Assembly (NCBI GenBank): GCA_036023115.1
Contig: JAYKKT010000090.1
Span: forward strand, 27,549,501-27,613,500
Origin: Brasenia schreberi
Taxonomy: Eukaryota; Streptophyta; Magnoliopsida; Nymphaeales; Cabombaceae
Length of the DNA: 64,000 bases
Direction: 5' to 3'
Shown here: in pieces, positions 47,719 to 59,369 of the stretch
Layout of the letters: each line of letters opens with the position of its first letter
How positions within the stretch are numbered: the stretch's first letter is position 1
Program-made: the position numbers and the translations under genes
The notes under the pieces: generated by a model
Seen by the model: the letters and a program-made list of their open reading frames with translations, nothing else
Databases searched by the model: none
Told to the model about the DNA's origin: nothing

Positions 47719-48300
47719 TCACATATTCACATCAACAGAAAAGACACTTTCAATATAAACAGAAGATTGATGACTTTCATTATCGGATAACTTGAACAAT
47801 CCATGTTCTACATCAAATTCTCTTGAGAATAAGATTCTCTCATGTTTTTCCACAATCACCTTGTTAGGTACAAACCTAACTTCAAAACCTTTCTTTACTA
47901 AGGCAGGGACCGAGACCAGATTGCGCCTTATAGATGGCACAATTAACACATCGGTCAGTACAATTGGTTTGCCTTGTACAAATATCCTAAAGGATCCAAT
48001 ACCCAAAACATCTGAAAAAGTATTATTTCCCATGTACACACGATGTTCTTCGGGTTGATATTCCTTTAGATCAATTGCCCCTTCCTTTGTTTTTGAGATG
48101 TGTCTTGTAGCTCTGGAGTCTATCCACCAACCTGTAACTGGGCGGTCCAAGTATAGGCATTCTGAAATTATACAGATTATGTCCTGCTTCTCCGATTGTC
48201 CGTGCTGTGGGTTGTTTCCTCCACCTTTCTTTTTGTGGTAATCCCTCTTGTAGTGCCCCATCTTTCCACAGTTGAAGCACTTGATCCGGGAACCGGTTTC
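47719..48300 (-). pseudogene. Copia protease with mutated active site, and nucleocapsid end
   Basis: The frame begins at the end of a zinc knuckle (MGHYKRDYHKK; the preceding CSNCGK-type half reads in an overlapping frame as CFNCGKMGHYK-like text at about 48250-48280) and contains WWIDSRATRHIS. The retroviral-type protease motif is D-S-G-A; here glycine is arginine (AGA at the GGA position), which should abolish cleavage. It continues to VPSIRRNLVSVPALVKKGFE, a conserved copia segment. Confidence 0.8.
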
Positions 48301-49026
48301 CTGTGATTTCTTAAAAGTTTGACCGCCTTTCTTGTTATTCTTGCCAAACTTTTTATTTGGTTTCTTTTTCTAGTTGGATTTGGAGCTAGATGCCAACTCA
48401 TCATGGAATACTAGCAGTTTTTCCCTTTTATTTTTGAGCATGTGTTCTTTCTCAATTGTTAGCTTTAGGGGCAATTCCGAAAGGTTGATTTCAGCCCCTA
48501 ACCTTAAAGCAGTGGTGACCATATTTCATGATGGAGGTAGACTATTCACTATAGTTGATATCTGTATTCGTTCGGGGATGACTGATTTTGCTACGGCTAA
48601 ATCTCTAGCTATTATCAACATGTGATTTACATATTCTACTACATTTTCTCCTTCCTTCATTCTAAAGGAATTGTATTTTTGTAGCAGCAACTACACATGC
48701 AACTTTGCAGTTGTATCATACTTAGCTCTTAACGAGTCAAACAACTCTTTTGCAGTCTCAAATTCTTCAAAGACTCTAATCAGGTCATCATTCATATAAG
48801 TTAACATTATAGTTCTTGCTATGGTATCGTCTTTTAAAAATGTTTTATACATTTCTAACTGTTGTTGATTTGCGTCTGGTGGTGGAGGACGCACTATTTC
48901 TTTTAACACATACTCTACACATACTAGTCTTAGAGCTAACGGGATTCTTCTCTTCCATATCTGGAAGTTCAGACCGTTTAGTTTTTTTGTTTTTGCCAGT
49001 TCGGATACACATATCCTATAACTCAT
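48177..49026 (-). pseudogene. Copia gag
   Basis: From ATG 49026 the frame reads KLNGLNFQIWKRRIPLAL and LKDDTIARTIMLTYMNDDLI, then LFDSLRAKYDTTAKLHV (UBN2-type copia gag). It is interrupted at about 48690; further gag text up to the zinc knuckle near 48250 is in other frames. Confidence 0.8.
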
Positions 49027-50056
49027 TTTTGTTTGGCAAAAATATTAAGCAAGCGGTCTTTTTCTTTCTAAAGGAAACAAAGAAAAAACACAAAGTAAGA
49101 AACACGTTAACTTGATGTAGAATTGAAAAAACTAATAATTTTTCTAAGGATTTTCTGCCTCTAAACCCTTAAACGAATACCAAAGGATAAATCTGTAATT
49201 TTACTTATTTGTTCCTTTTTGTATTTTTGTAAAATCACAAGGACAAACTCGTAAAATCACTATTTGGTATTCTTGTAAAATTCGCAACTGATCGGGGTTA
49301 AAATCGTAATTTTAACTCTCAAGGTGAATCTGTTATTTTTCAAAAGAAACAGGGGTAAACCTATCTTTTAACTGTTATTTTAAATCGTAATTTCCAAACC
49401 GGGTTGGATAATACTATAAATTAACAGCCCCCGATATTTTTGTAATTTTCAAAAACGGCCAAGGAGTAAACCTATCATTTTACTGTGGCAATTAAGTAAT
49501 AATCAGAAAATGATGGGGGCAGTTCTGTCTTTCTCTCTCAAAACCCGAGGCGGTTTTCTGAAACCAATGGCGGTTTCAGAAAAACGTGGTTTTCGAGAAA
49601 CCGACGGCGGTTTTGAAAACCGCTAGCTTTCCCGCCGCGATTTTCTGAAAACTGCTGGTTTTTTTTATTTTATTTTATTTATATCGCTATAAAAGCGAAA
49701 AAATAAAAAAAAAACTTTTACAGATATGGATTTTTCCTGAGAGAGAGAGAGAGAGAGGTTCGGCCGATGGCCGACCGTCGACGTCGGCTGTCGAGTTCTT
49801 TTACTTTCAGGCACTCCAGCCGACTGCTGGCCGTTCGTCACTTGCTGTTTCTGTCTTGTCTTCAGGCTTTTTTTGGCTTGCCGTTGTTTTGCCTTTTTGG
49901 GCTTTCCGCCGGCTTGCCTCTGGTTTTGCCTTTGAGGCTTTCCGTCGGCTTGCCTTTAGCTTTCCTGTCCGACTATCGACCGTCAACTTCTCTCTCTTTC
50001 TTAAAAAAAAAATTTCTAACCCTCTTCTCTCTGTTTTTTTTTTTTGCAGGGAACTA
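49027..50056 (-). other. Copia 5' leader (untranslated)
   Basis: About 1 kb between the primer site and gag. It contains repeated GGCGGTTTT/AAAACCGC words (49545-49660) that could form hairpins, and a (GA)n tract at 49739-49757. The plus-strand open frame at 49767-50057 is low-complexity Leu/Phe/Arg/Ser and not a gene. Confidence 0.6.
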
Positions 50057-50069
50057 GTCTCTGATACCA
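50057..50069 (-). promoter_or_regulatory. Copia primer binding site (initiator methionine tRNA type)
   Basis: The minus strand reads TGGTATCAGAGAC, the standard plant copia primer site complementary to the 3' end of initiator tRNA-Met, six bases from the LTR edge. Confidence 0.85.
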
Positions 50070-50075
50070 CTAAAG

Positions 50076-50442
50076 TGGATTTCGGAGCTTACCTTTCGGT
50101 CTTCTGGGTCGTCGGAGATTCAGTGAGCGTAGCGGATGTTGATGTCGCGAGGTTTTCACCCAAGGGTTTTCTCAAACGACTGTATTTCTCTGTTTTTCTG
50201 TGTATTTTGTATATCTGTGAATCTCTATCACCTTGTAAATGGTTGCCTTTTTATAGGCACCCGCTCCCCTGTCGTCTGGCTTTCTCCTCTCGAGGCTTCC
50301 CTCGTCTGGGAGAGGTAACGGATGGCCGTTACCAGATTTTCCAGTAACGATTGTCTGTTACTTATCCGGCCTCTCCTCAGGTAACGGTTGGATTGCCAGT
50401 CCTGCCGTTACCCAAGCCGAGAATGGCCATTTCATTGTAATA
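50076..50442 (-). repeat. Copia 5' LTR, outer edge truncated
   Basis: It matches 44615-44952. Similarity stops at 50442, about 36 bases short of the full outer edge, and a TATA box is present at 50246-50256. It has a 29-base insertion relative to the other LTR (about 50314-50342), containing a second GTAACG word. Confidence 0.8.
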
Positions 50443-52013
50443 GTTTTCTTGATCATGTGTGCCTTAAAATGAAGTGCATCTAATATTGCATGTTACTCAT
50501 CTCTGCTCTGTGATGTGACTGTACGAGTGATTGAGATTTGAGAGTGTCTTAGTTTGATGATTAGTCGGGTGAGGAAGAATTGAACTCTCTCTCTCTCTCT
50601 CTCTCTGCTGTAATTGTCTCTTACTTTCCTACTTGTTTCTTGTAGACATTATTGGTAATAGGACAAGGAGAGCTTTTCAACATCAGCCCGAGTCCCATGA
50701 AGAACTGACGGTGTACCTGTGATAGAGCCCAGTATCTATCTGAATTCACATTAGCATATATCAAACAATGTAAAGATCACATTAGCATATATCTATCTGA
50801 ATTCCCATGAAGAGCTGACGGTGTACCTGTGACGCTTCCTAGAACTGAACGGTTGAGATGCAAAGATCACACTATGATACCATCATCCCGATACCTTATC
50901 ATCGAGACGACATGAATGACATGCATTTCAGTGCCAGATCATGATCTCTTTGATCACCTGATCCCCGGCCAGGCCGTGATCACTTTCGGACCACGATGAT
51001 GAGATACTGTACTGATGAAACATGAAATCACTACCAAGAAATGAAAGGCCCAGTAGAACAAAGTAGTCCTCTTTTTCCTTTCTCCCTTTTTTTCTCTTTC
51101 TTTCTGAAGTGAACAAGATCGTCGTTGTTAGGGACTAAAATGAAGGCATAGAGTCTCTCAGAGGGTCTTTATCATATTAAAGCGAGAAACGGGCCTCCTT
51201 TGTCTTCAATGAGGGCCCTCCTCCAATAATGCTATTTTGAAAGCTAGCTAGCTAGCATAATAACTAATAGTTGTGGACTGTGTAGTGAGAGAAAGGAGAA
51301 GAATCCGCTGTATACATGACATGAATTTGACAGGCTTCTATACTTTTTCGAACCAACTTGTGATACGCACTCCCGAAATTAATATTGATCATAAATAAAA
51401 ATTTACTATGAGTAGGGCCAGGAAGTGAGATCATGGCTCAGGGTTCGGGTCCAGTCGGCTTGTCTTAAGCTTGTTTGTGTATTGGTTGAGGTTGATCAGC
51501 TTGTTGCAGTTGTGCTCATTTGTCTTCTGTCGGTCTGGCATCGTGGGCTTCGATAGTTTGATTAGCTGCGTTTCACCTTTGCTTGGGAGTTGAAAGTTTT
51601 ACTTCCACTGTTGAATTATTATAACAAAACTAAACATTTACTTAACTGAGAAAGTATACCAAAGAATATTATTTTAATTTCATTATGGGATCTATGTTTA
51701 CATTTTTGGAGAGATTAGCTAATATTGCTTAGCATTAGGATGAGCCTGTGCTCGTGTTGACGAACCCAGGTGGTGCCTGTTCAATTAATTGTTACCAGCC
51801 CCAACGCCAAGTGTATGTGTTCTTGCATGCGCGAGTGCGAGAGAGAGAGATGTAGGCACCTAAGTTCAATGCTCTTGAGCGTATGTGATGGCCGACAGGT
51901 CAACCCACGAGCGGTTTGGTTCATTTCACAGCCCTACTCAGTGTCACCGAATAAGCAACAGTAAACTTCAAAAGGCACACTCACAAGATATGAGCACGCG
52001 CACGCCTACACGC

Positions 52014-52055
<42 letters not shown>

Positions 52056-52320
52056 CTGCATTTACATTCGATCTCTTGACTTCACCGACAACTCATATTG
52101 GTCTTTTCATCCTTTGAGTTGCCTATGCACTAAACAACACGAGAACCACAATACACCACAAAATATAGAAAAACTATCACATAATTAAGCGCTGAAATTG
52201 GAGTCCGAAATGACTTCTCCGATTTCCCCCTTTCTCTTTGTACACGGGAGCTGCAGTCAAGCATCAATCATGCAACAAGTTCATCACATGCATACAGCCA
52301 TGCCCAGATCAACGGGCTAC
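50443..52320. other. Gene-poor stretch
   Basis: No gene is recognised. A phrase (CCCATGAAGA-CTGACGGTGTACCTGTGA, with one variable base) occurs at 50694 and 50803, together with repeated CACATTAGCATATATC, marking a local ~110-bp duplication. (TC)n lies at 50587-50606 and (GA)n at 52016-52050. Confidence 0.45.
52016..52050. repeat. (GA)n microsatellite
   Basis: About 17 GA repeats. Confidence 0.95.
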
Positions 52321-52911
52321 CTAGAAGAGATCATAAAATTGCAATTTACCATGTTGGTGCCCCTCAAATCCTACCAAACAAGCGTATAAATCCTCCATAG
52401 TGACTGCACTACCATTGTCCATCTTTGCACCGACCCCGGCTTCTTCCTCTTGTTTTCTGCTGATTTCTTCTCCGTTTTTTCCGTCGAAAGAACCAGATTG
52501 ATCGTCACGATCAAGACTTTGTATATCAATCCCGGAATTCTTCCTCAGCACCTCTCTTGCACACTCGAGCTCGCTGCCGAGCCTAGCGACTTCCTTCTCG
52601 AGACGTCTCTTCTCCGAGGCCAGCGACTCCATCTGCACCTTGAGGGCATTGTAGTCGAGTTCGAGTCTCTGTGTCTTCCAGCGTGCTCGTTTGTTTTGGT
52701 ACCAAATGGCGACCTGTCTCGGGTGCAAACCGAGATCATAAGCGAGCTGAACCTTCCTCTGTGGCTCGAGTTTCTTCTCCAAGCTGAAACTCATCTCCAA
52801 GAACTTCACTTGCTCCTCAGTCAGTCTCTTCTTGTAAGATCTTGGTGGCTGCTCTTTCGCAAAACAGCCAAGTAAGGACTCCCCACGCGCCTTCTTCTGA
52901 TAGGCCTCCAT
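52321..52911 (-). CDS. HD-Zip class I transcription factor, ATHB-52-like
   Basis: A single open frame of 196 residues. The homeodomain spans about residues 25-80 ([16 protein letters not shown], then [15 protein letters not shown], then helix 3 [15 protein letters not shown]). It runs without a gap into a leucine zipper with leucines every seventh residue (L83, L90, L97, L104, L111). The homeodomain-zipper fusion is found only in plants and binds pseudopalindromic AATNATT sites as a dimer (family knowledge). The short acidic C-terminus ends [13 protein letters not shown], like the ELYAC ending of ATHB-52-type proteins; there is no START or CPSCE motif, which excludes classes II-IV. Oddity: helix 3 has WYQN instead of the near-invariant WFQN. 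I chose ATG 52911, which follows a (GA)n leader tract; no earlier in-frame ATG makes sense. Confidence 0.88.
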   Translation of the reverse strand: MEAYQKKARGESLLGCFAKEQPPRSYKKRLTEEQVKFLEMSFSLEKKLEPQRKVQLAYDLGLHPRQVAIWYQNKRARWKTQRLELDYNALKVQMESLASEKRRLEKEVARLGSELECAREVLRKNSGIDIQSLDRDDQSGSFDGKNGEEISRKQEEEAGVGAKMDNGSAVTMEDLYACLVGFEGHQHGKLQFYDLF

Positions 52912-52912
52912 T

Positions 52913-52916
<4 letters not shown>

Positions 52917-52959
<43 letters not shown>
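52917..52959. repeat. (GA)n microsatellite in the HD-Zip 5' leader
   Basis: About 21 GA repeats (CT on the coding strand) lie 5 bases upstream of the start codon, so they are almost certainly transcribed. Such GAGA tracts also occur as plant promoter elements. Confidence 0.85.
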
Positions 52960-52962
<3 letters not shown>

Positions 52963-53880
52963 TAGTGATGTAGGGAAGAGAAAGGGGGAGGGGATAAAGA
53001 GAGAGAGGGGGAAGGGGAACTAGGTGGCCTTGATGAGCGTGGGACTCATGTGAGGGTTGGACCCTCCTGTTCTCTCTCTCTTAATGATAAGGGGTCACAC
53101 TCCTCGTCACTTTTTTGGTTTACTTGTATGTGAACTCTGGTTGGGAATTGATTGTTTATTTTCCTGCTATCATCTCCGCAATAACTAATCCATGCACTTT
53201 GCACGAATACTCTTTTGTCAGGTTTCCACGTGTAAGTAGTAGACAGTCCTATTACTAACAATGATATGTGAGAAAGAAGGGTTCTCTTATTGGATTTCAT
53301 GAGATCATATGTTTCAAAAAGTAAACATCTTTAAAACTAATATTGTGTTTTTCAAAAGGTCCAGGCATCTCTCAGACAAAGGTGAATATAACCGTTAGAA
53401 AAGAAAGCTCAAGATGGTAAACTCGGAAGACCAAAGCTATATATAAATATAGAGAAATCTGTATATAAAAGTGACATATTCATATAAAGTCTTATGAGAA
53501 AAACTCTCTGCGCATAACCTACAAATCAAACAAACTCTGCCTTGTTCCATTTTCACTATATTATAAGAAAATACATAAAGCATAAAGAACCATAAGCAAA
53601 CAAAGGGTTCGGACAACTTCTATAGTAGAATCAACCAAACACCGACAGACAAACGGCTTCAGCAACCTTGGTCATCCCAACATGATGAACGTGCTGAAAG
53701 AAAAAAAAAAGTAGACCAATAATGAAACAGGCGTGAAAGGAGATACATGAAAAGGTTTTGTAATCTTAGCATACATTTAATGCAAGTTTACGAGGAAAAT
53801 ATGATAGGTTGTTCTAATCTCTCCATATTTAGTTGGCTTTTATTGTTAAATGAACAAAAAATGGGTGTACATGCAACAAC
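52960..53880. other. HD-Zip upstream region and intergenic sequence
   Basis: No gene is recognised. I do not see a convincing TATA box for the HD-Zip gene. Confidence 0.4.
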
Positions 53881-54125
53881 TCATCTAGATCTGTCTGGTT
53901 CCAACTTTTCTTCTGCAGGTTGACCCGAAACTGAACTGATCCTAGAACAGGCTGGAATAGGGGGAACCGAAACTGAACTAGAAGTAGGAACCCTGCTGTT
54001 CCGTTCCGGTACTATGTAGAGGAAAATCAAACTGGAGCAGAAGGGGGCTGGAACAGTCTCACTTTTTGGTTTAGGTAGAACCAAAACCACCGGTTGGTGA
54101 CCGGGAGTCTCAATTTACCCAGAAC
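53881..54125. repeat. Degenerate GGTTCC-rich repeat
   Basis: Repeated GAACC/GGTTCC and GAAACTGAACT words are adjacent to a SINE copy and a second such block at 54290-54650. Confidence 0.45.
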
Positions 54126-54131
54126 CAAATA

Positions 54132-54232
54132 GGTCTAAGCTCACCTGGTTAGGATGACAACTTACAAGCTAAAAGTCATGAGTTCTATGTTTAGGGCAAG
54201 CATTGGATTTGACCTGCCTACTGTAGTAAAAA
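54132..54232 (+). repeat. tRNA-related SINE copy
   Basis: Box A-like AAGCTCACCTGGTTAGGATG is followed by CTTACAAGCTAAAAGTC, box B-like GTCATGAGTTCTATG, and an A-rich end. It is inserted between two GGTTCC-rich blocks. Confidence 0.6.
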
Positions 54233-54289
54233 AAACTGGACTTAGTGGATGACATAATCAAAACTAGACATAGCTTGTTTGGAATTTGA

Positions 54290-54650
54290 CTTATGGTTCC
54301 AACCAGAGTTGGACAGAGCCGTCAACCACCTGGAATAGAAACCGGCCAAACCAGACCCAAAATTGGTTTCGGTTACCATGGAACCTGGAATTGAAACCGA
54401 TGGTTCTGATTTGAGGCTTAAATTATTTTGAACTAAAACAATATTAAAATTTGAAATTAAAAACTAAAAAAATATGGAACCATTGGTTTCGGTTTTACCC
54501 CGCTTCTAGTTCATGGAACATGAAATTGAAACCAAGCCGGGTGATTCATTGTTTCGGGTCCAATTTCATTGGTTTCAGTTCCAGTCAGTTCCTGACCCTA
54601 TTCGGTTATGGTTGGAATTGCCGAACCAGTTTGGGACTGGCCATGTCCAT
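54290..54650. mobile_element. GGTTTCGGTT-rich foldback element
   Basis: Left words AAATTGGTTTCGGTTACCATGG... and GAAACCGATGGTTC are answered in inverted orientation on the right by AACCATTGGTTTCGGTT and AATTTCATTGGTTTC around an AT-rich centre (54430-54475). The palindromic layout suits a short non-autonomous hAT-like element; ends were not fixed. Confidence 0.45.
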
Positions 54651-56104
54651 GAGGCGAGGTCCTAAGTTTCCACTCCTAGTGGGGCAACTACCCTTCCTTT
54701 ACATGCCCCACCAGATAAAGCTTGGGGCACACCCATGCCGAAGGAATAGAGCCTCATTTGGACTGGAAGCATTTTCAATGGTGGTGGGGGAGTTGTAGGG
54801 TATGGGGAAATGAGTGCAAGGGGGATTTGGTTGTATGCACCAGATTATGTGCATCTGTGTATTGAAAGATGGGTTGGTGTCACAGTGAGAGGCGTTACGT
54901 TTGAATGACAAGTCATGTCGTTTGGAGGGGGAACCACACCCACGCCCCACTTGTGCTGCTTGTGTCACACTACCCATCCCTTGCAACCTCACCCTCTTTC
55001 TTTTTTAGTATTTTCTCTCCTTGTGGAATCAACTCTACATGGGGCCAAAGCTTGGGGAGAAGATAGGCTGGCTTGATTGTGATGTTTTGAATGATGGTTT
55101 GGGTGCACCCTTGGCCTTTGGTAGTATGTCCCTACACCCTTTGGCCTTTGTTACGTGCCCTTAAAAGCCATAACCACAAAACTGTTCCACTTTTCTCTCT
55201 TTATATCTTTATGAAGAATGGTGATGATCACTAGCCATGATTATATATATAGAAAGAGAAAGAGAATTCATGCATACATGCTTAAATCTATTTAAAGGTG
55301 ATCCATGATCACTGGTCATAATTAGAGAGATTCATGTATATATATAAATAGATAGATTGATTGATAGATAGGTAGAAAGAGAGAGCATTGGTAGATACAT
55401 GCTTAAATCTATTTAAAGATTTTCATTATTTGATAAAATAACATGAATGTGTGTGCATATACTAAATTCTTTATATATATAAATATATGTGTGTGTTGAT
55501 TCATGCAGTTGGCACTGTTGGTAGAATCTGTTATAAAATGAAATCACTTGTCAAAATGATTGAAAGAATGGGTAGAGTCCAATCGAGGAAGTATGTAATT
55601 CAAAATCCAATACAATGAAAACAATAATAAAATGTAAATTTCAGAAATAATCATCCACTACCTATGTTTAGTGTTGCTATTGAAAGATTCCCAAATAGAG
55701 CATTAGGTCACGGTCAGTCTTTTCTTCTTCTTCCTTTTCCTTTTTTTGATACTCAAGCTGGGTTAATCATACCTCTGCCAAAAGTGTACTCCTGTATTGA
55801 ACTCCTAATCATTTGCCAGTGAGCCACCCCCCTAGCGGGCGAGCTATCCCCTTTCGTGGCACACACGAGTTCATTTCGACTAAATAAAGACATTTAGTTA
55901 TATTCTTTTTGACAATATTTGGTATTTAGTTTCTCTTGTATTAAACTATGGTGGGGTTAATTCAGCAGTTATATTACTAAAAAATTATGTCAAATTTATA
56001 CAAGACATGGAAGAACCTTTTAGGAATTCTTCATTCTTAGTTTAGCTAATTTCACCAAATATGTAACAAAAAATTTGTCTCATATCTAGATTTCTCCTCC
56101 TCCT
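54651..56104. other. Gene-poor stretch
   Basis: No gene is recognised. The phrase ACATGCTTAAATCTATTTAA occurs at about 55276 and 55398, a local duplication of about 120 bases. Confidence 0.45.
55752..55860 (-). repeat. tRNA-related SINE copy (minus orientation)
   Basis: On the minus strand, GATAGCTCGCCCGCTAGGGG (box A) is followed by box B-like GATTAGGAGTTCAATAC and a 3' end GTATCAAAAAAAGG. Confidence 0.6.
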
Positions 56105-56128
56105 CCTCTCTCTCTCTCTCTCTCTCTC

Positions 56129-56182
<54 letters not shown>

Positions 56183-56305
56183 GTATATATATATATATGT
56201 ATATGTATATATATATATATGTATATGTATATATATATATATGTATATATATACATATATATAGTATATATGTATATATGTATATATATATATATATGTA
56301 TGTAT
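56105..56305. repeat. Compound (TC)n(TA)n microsatellite with higher-order repeat
   Basis: TC repeats lead into TA repeats interrupted by GTATATGTATAT at regular spacing (about 22 bases, three times), giving a second-order periodicity. Confidence 0.9.
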
Positions 56306-56546
56306 GTATAAAGACTGAGTGATCTGTGCTCAATCTTTATGTATGATTAAATCTTTTCAAATATTCACTGTTTAATCGACACAATTAATGGTGAAGATTT
56401 AAATATTATAAAACAATGTGTACCATTGTACTTTTATCCATCATGTATTTATGCATAATGGTATAGTTTGTTGTTGATTGTATGGATTAAATGGTAAAAA
56501 TGTTTGAGTAGATTCAAACACAAACTAGGTTGAGCATATACCAGAT
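56306..56546. mobile_element. Degenerate foldback element bracketed by (TA)n
   Basis: TGCTCAATCTTTATGTATG and CAAATATTCACTGTTTAATC on the left are answered in inverted orientation on the right by ...GGTTGAGCA and GGATTAAATGGTAAAAATG. (TA)n tracts flank both sides (56129-56305 and 56547-56574). GAAGATTTAAATAT and CCATTGTACTTTTATCC recall the 60.2-kb element. Confidence 0.5.

Positions 56547-56600
<54 letters not shown>
56547..56600. repeat. Compound (TA)n(GA)n microsatellite
   Basis: About 14 TA repeats are followed by about 13 GA repeats. Confidence 0.95.
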
Positions 56601-56959
56601 AGTATTTGGGCCATAGATCGATCTGAAGAAAGGAAAGGCCAACAGTCTATAGTATGAACAACTATGAGCTCACTATACAACTAATATCAAAGCACGAGGA
56701 TATCACAATCACGTTGAACCATGCACGGCGCTTGCGCAGGTAGTCGCCGCATGCACCATGCCTTCTTTTGTTTCTTTAATTCATTGCACCGACTGGTCGA
56801 TGATATATGACAACCAAGGACGATAAAATAACATATTCCAAAAATGAATTTGATTATTTCTCTTTTAATAGTTTCGATTCTTCTCTATAAAGAATATTGT
56901 ACATTTAAAAGCATTATTGAAATACGGTACATCTATTTAAATTCATAACTTTGGTGGTT

Positions 56960-57397
56960 ATGTACAGAATTTTTTGGTACAATAGAGAAGCCAGAGAAGC
57001 CACAAATGAAGATGGTTTGGACATAAATGAAGATGTTGAGATGGATGAGTGGTCATACAAGAAAAGACCATTACATAATGAGGTTATTAGAAACAAATTA
57101 GGAGTGGCAGCAATAGAAGATAAAATGAGAGAATATCGTTTAAGATGGTTTGGATATATAGAAAGAAGATCAAAAGAAGAACCTATAAGAAGGTATGAAA
57201 AATTAAATTTGAAAAGTATTAAAAGAGCTAGAGGACGACCACAAAAGTGCTGGAAAGAAACAATAAAGAATGATCTAGCTCATTGTGAGTTAATTGCTAA
57301 CATGACACACGATAGGGATCTCTGGAAACAAAGAATCCACGTAGACAACCCCGTCTAGTATGGGAAAAGGCTTAGTTGTTGTTGTTGTTGTTGTTGA
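56960..57397 (+). mobile_element. 5'-truncated RTE LINE (3' end only)
   Basis: The open frame from 57042 to 57358 matches the C-terminal domain of the 33.5-kb LINE (EVIRNKLGV.AIEDKMREYRL, RGRPQKCWKETIKNDLAH). It is followed by CTAGTATGGGAAAAGGCTTAG and a tail of seven TTG repeats. 5' truncation at insertion is normal for LINEs. The clean frame and long tail suggest it is the youngest of the LINE copies here. Confidence 0.85.
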
Positions 57398-57403
57398 ATA
57401 GAG

Positions 57404-57476
57404 AAGCTAGAGCCAAATCCATGACTCGGATATTGAACTCATGACCTTCAACTAGTGAGTTCACCCGCAGTACATA
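57404..57476 (-). repeat. tRNA-related SINE copy, 5' incomplete (minus orientation)
   Basis: On the minus strand, GTGAACTCACTAGTTGAAGG is followed by TCATGAGTTCAATATCCGAG (box B-like) and GGATTTGGCTCTAGC. It directly abuts the LINE tail. Confidence 0.6.
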
Positions 57477-57639
57477 TTTATTCTTAATAATCCTCTTACC
57501 TCCTCTGGACCAATGGTTTTCTAATAGAATTGCTTTTTGGAAACAGTTCATAGAATCAGAAAATCTAATCAAATTAAACTCGTATCTAGAAAATTTAAAA
57601 AAATCTTTGGTAAATAAGAAATTCATCAATTCGGCATTA

Positions 57640-58997
57640 AAAAAAGGAGAGAGAGAGAGAGACTAAATGATGGTGTACAAGGATTCTTTTCATTAATTAT
57701 ACGTTAATTATGGCTAAAGCAGTGAGAAAATAGTTTGGTTATCAACTTATACCGAAACTAGCAATATCAGACGCAATCTGAATATCCAACACGATCTGTG
57801 TTCGTGTCTAGCCATACAGTGACGAGAAAAATCCTGTCTTGTTTGATTTGACTTGCTTTCAGACGTAATACAAATACGACCCAAAACAAAAATTGCTGAC
57901 AATTTTCAGAGCAACACGAAAACCCAAGAACATGATCCGGAAAGTTTGTGTCTGTGTCCATCCAAAGTGACATAAAAAGATACCGGGTTGTCTTTATAGG
58001 TTAACCTAATTTATTAAAAACACAAAATTAAACCCTAGGCATAACTGTGTGAATTTGTATGTGTGCTATAAGGAGTCAGCCATCGACAAATAAGTGACAA
58101 ATCAATCTTTAAGGACTTGCTTATTCTCATGTTTCAATGGCGTGCATGTATGTATTTGGTTATGGGTTCGGGATTTCCAAAAGTTGTATCTTTTCAATAC
58201 TCACCTCATTTTAGGGAAGGGATGTACGTGGGCATGTTTGCATATATCTATCTATCTAGATATCTATTTACACACACATGTGTGTGTAAATTTGGATTCG
58301 GTGTACCTCTAAAATGCCCATCAATTGCTTTTCGGTATATGTAATTTAAAAAATTTTAAGAATAAAAAAAGATGAAGGATAATATTATTATACTTATGAT
58401 CTAAAAAATATTGATAAAAGATAAGTAGAATGTCGGTAGTGAGCAAGATACGATCACTATATATATATATATATATATGATTTTCTTTTCCATTAGTCCC
58501 TTAATTAGAAAAGAATTTGTAATGGGGAAATGGTTGAAATCTCAAGTGTTTATCATGATTATAATCCAAAAAAAAAGAAATTTGGCATTCATGAAGAAGG
58601 ATGTACAAAATTAATGATCAAGGTTATGATCTGCAAATGCATGATGGATCATTGTCAAATGCATTTTACATTAGAAACTTAAAGATCTCTCTCTCTCGTG
58701 ACTGAGTGTTGGCTGTCTGTGGTGGATTTTGGACATCAACTCTTAATTGTTGGATTCCAATTCTGTTAAGTATTTTATGAGGTTTCAAATCAATGGCTTA
58801 GAATAACCATAGATTTCAAACATCACACACTCATCACATATCGGTTTTTCATGAATCGAAGGTTGATAGTCACTATAAAGCCTTTCTGAAGGTTGGTCGA
58901 TTTACCTGATCAAAATGACTGAAAATAGCGAGATTTGCATTTATATAAACAGCTTCTTGCATGTGAGCACCGACATATGTATGCATCAATGTACATA
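57640..58997. other. Gene-poor stretch
   Basis: No gene is recognised. (GA)n lies at 57647-57661 and (TA)n at 58458-58479. Confidence 0.45.
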
Positions 58998-59369
58998 AAT
59001 ATATATATATAGAGAGAGAGAGAGGGGTGTGGTGGCGGAGCGGAACTGAGCACGGTGCTCAATCGAGTGGTTGATTCTAACCATCGAATGTCGCCTTTCA
59101 GCCTTTCACCACCTTTTACTATTCTTCTACTCTTCAAAATCACCTTAGGTCTCTTAAAACCACCATCACCAACACCTAAAAAAGTATAAAACCATTTATA
59201 TTAAATATTTAATATTGATGGCGGTGATGTTGACCGATGGAAGGTGGTTTTGGAGAGTAAAGGAGTAGTAAGGTGGTGGAAGGCGGTGTTTGATGGTTGA
59301 ATCGGTGGAACAAGCAAACCCCACTCGATTGAGCACCGTGCTCAGTGGAGAACCAGTCTCCCTCCACCC

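Larger units (their letters stand above)
44615..50442 (-). mobile_element. Ty1/copia LTR retrotransposon, both LTRs present, inactive
   Basis: Read on the minus strand, the order is 5' LTR (50076-50442, outer edge truncated), tRNA primer site, about 1 kb leader, gag, protease, integrase, reverse transcriptase, RNase H, polypurine tract and 3' LTR (44615-44988). Integrase before reverse transcriptase is the defining copia order. Stops and frameshifts split the polyprotein, and the protease active site is mutated. No matching target-site duplication is seen, consistent with loss of the outer 5' LTR edge. Confidence 0.9.

Noticed and set aside
49767..50057. A 96-codon plus-strand frame between the copia leader and the LTR
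   Set aside because: It has low-complexity Leu/Phe/Arg/Ser composition on the antisense strand of a retrotransposon leader.
52450..52875. 141-codon plus-strand frame
   Set aside because: It is antisense to the HD-Zip gene.
56127..56333. Open frames made of Ile/Tyr/His repeats (also at 24276, 37967, 63104)
   Set aside because: They are translations of TA/TC microsatellites, not proteins.
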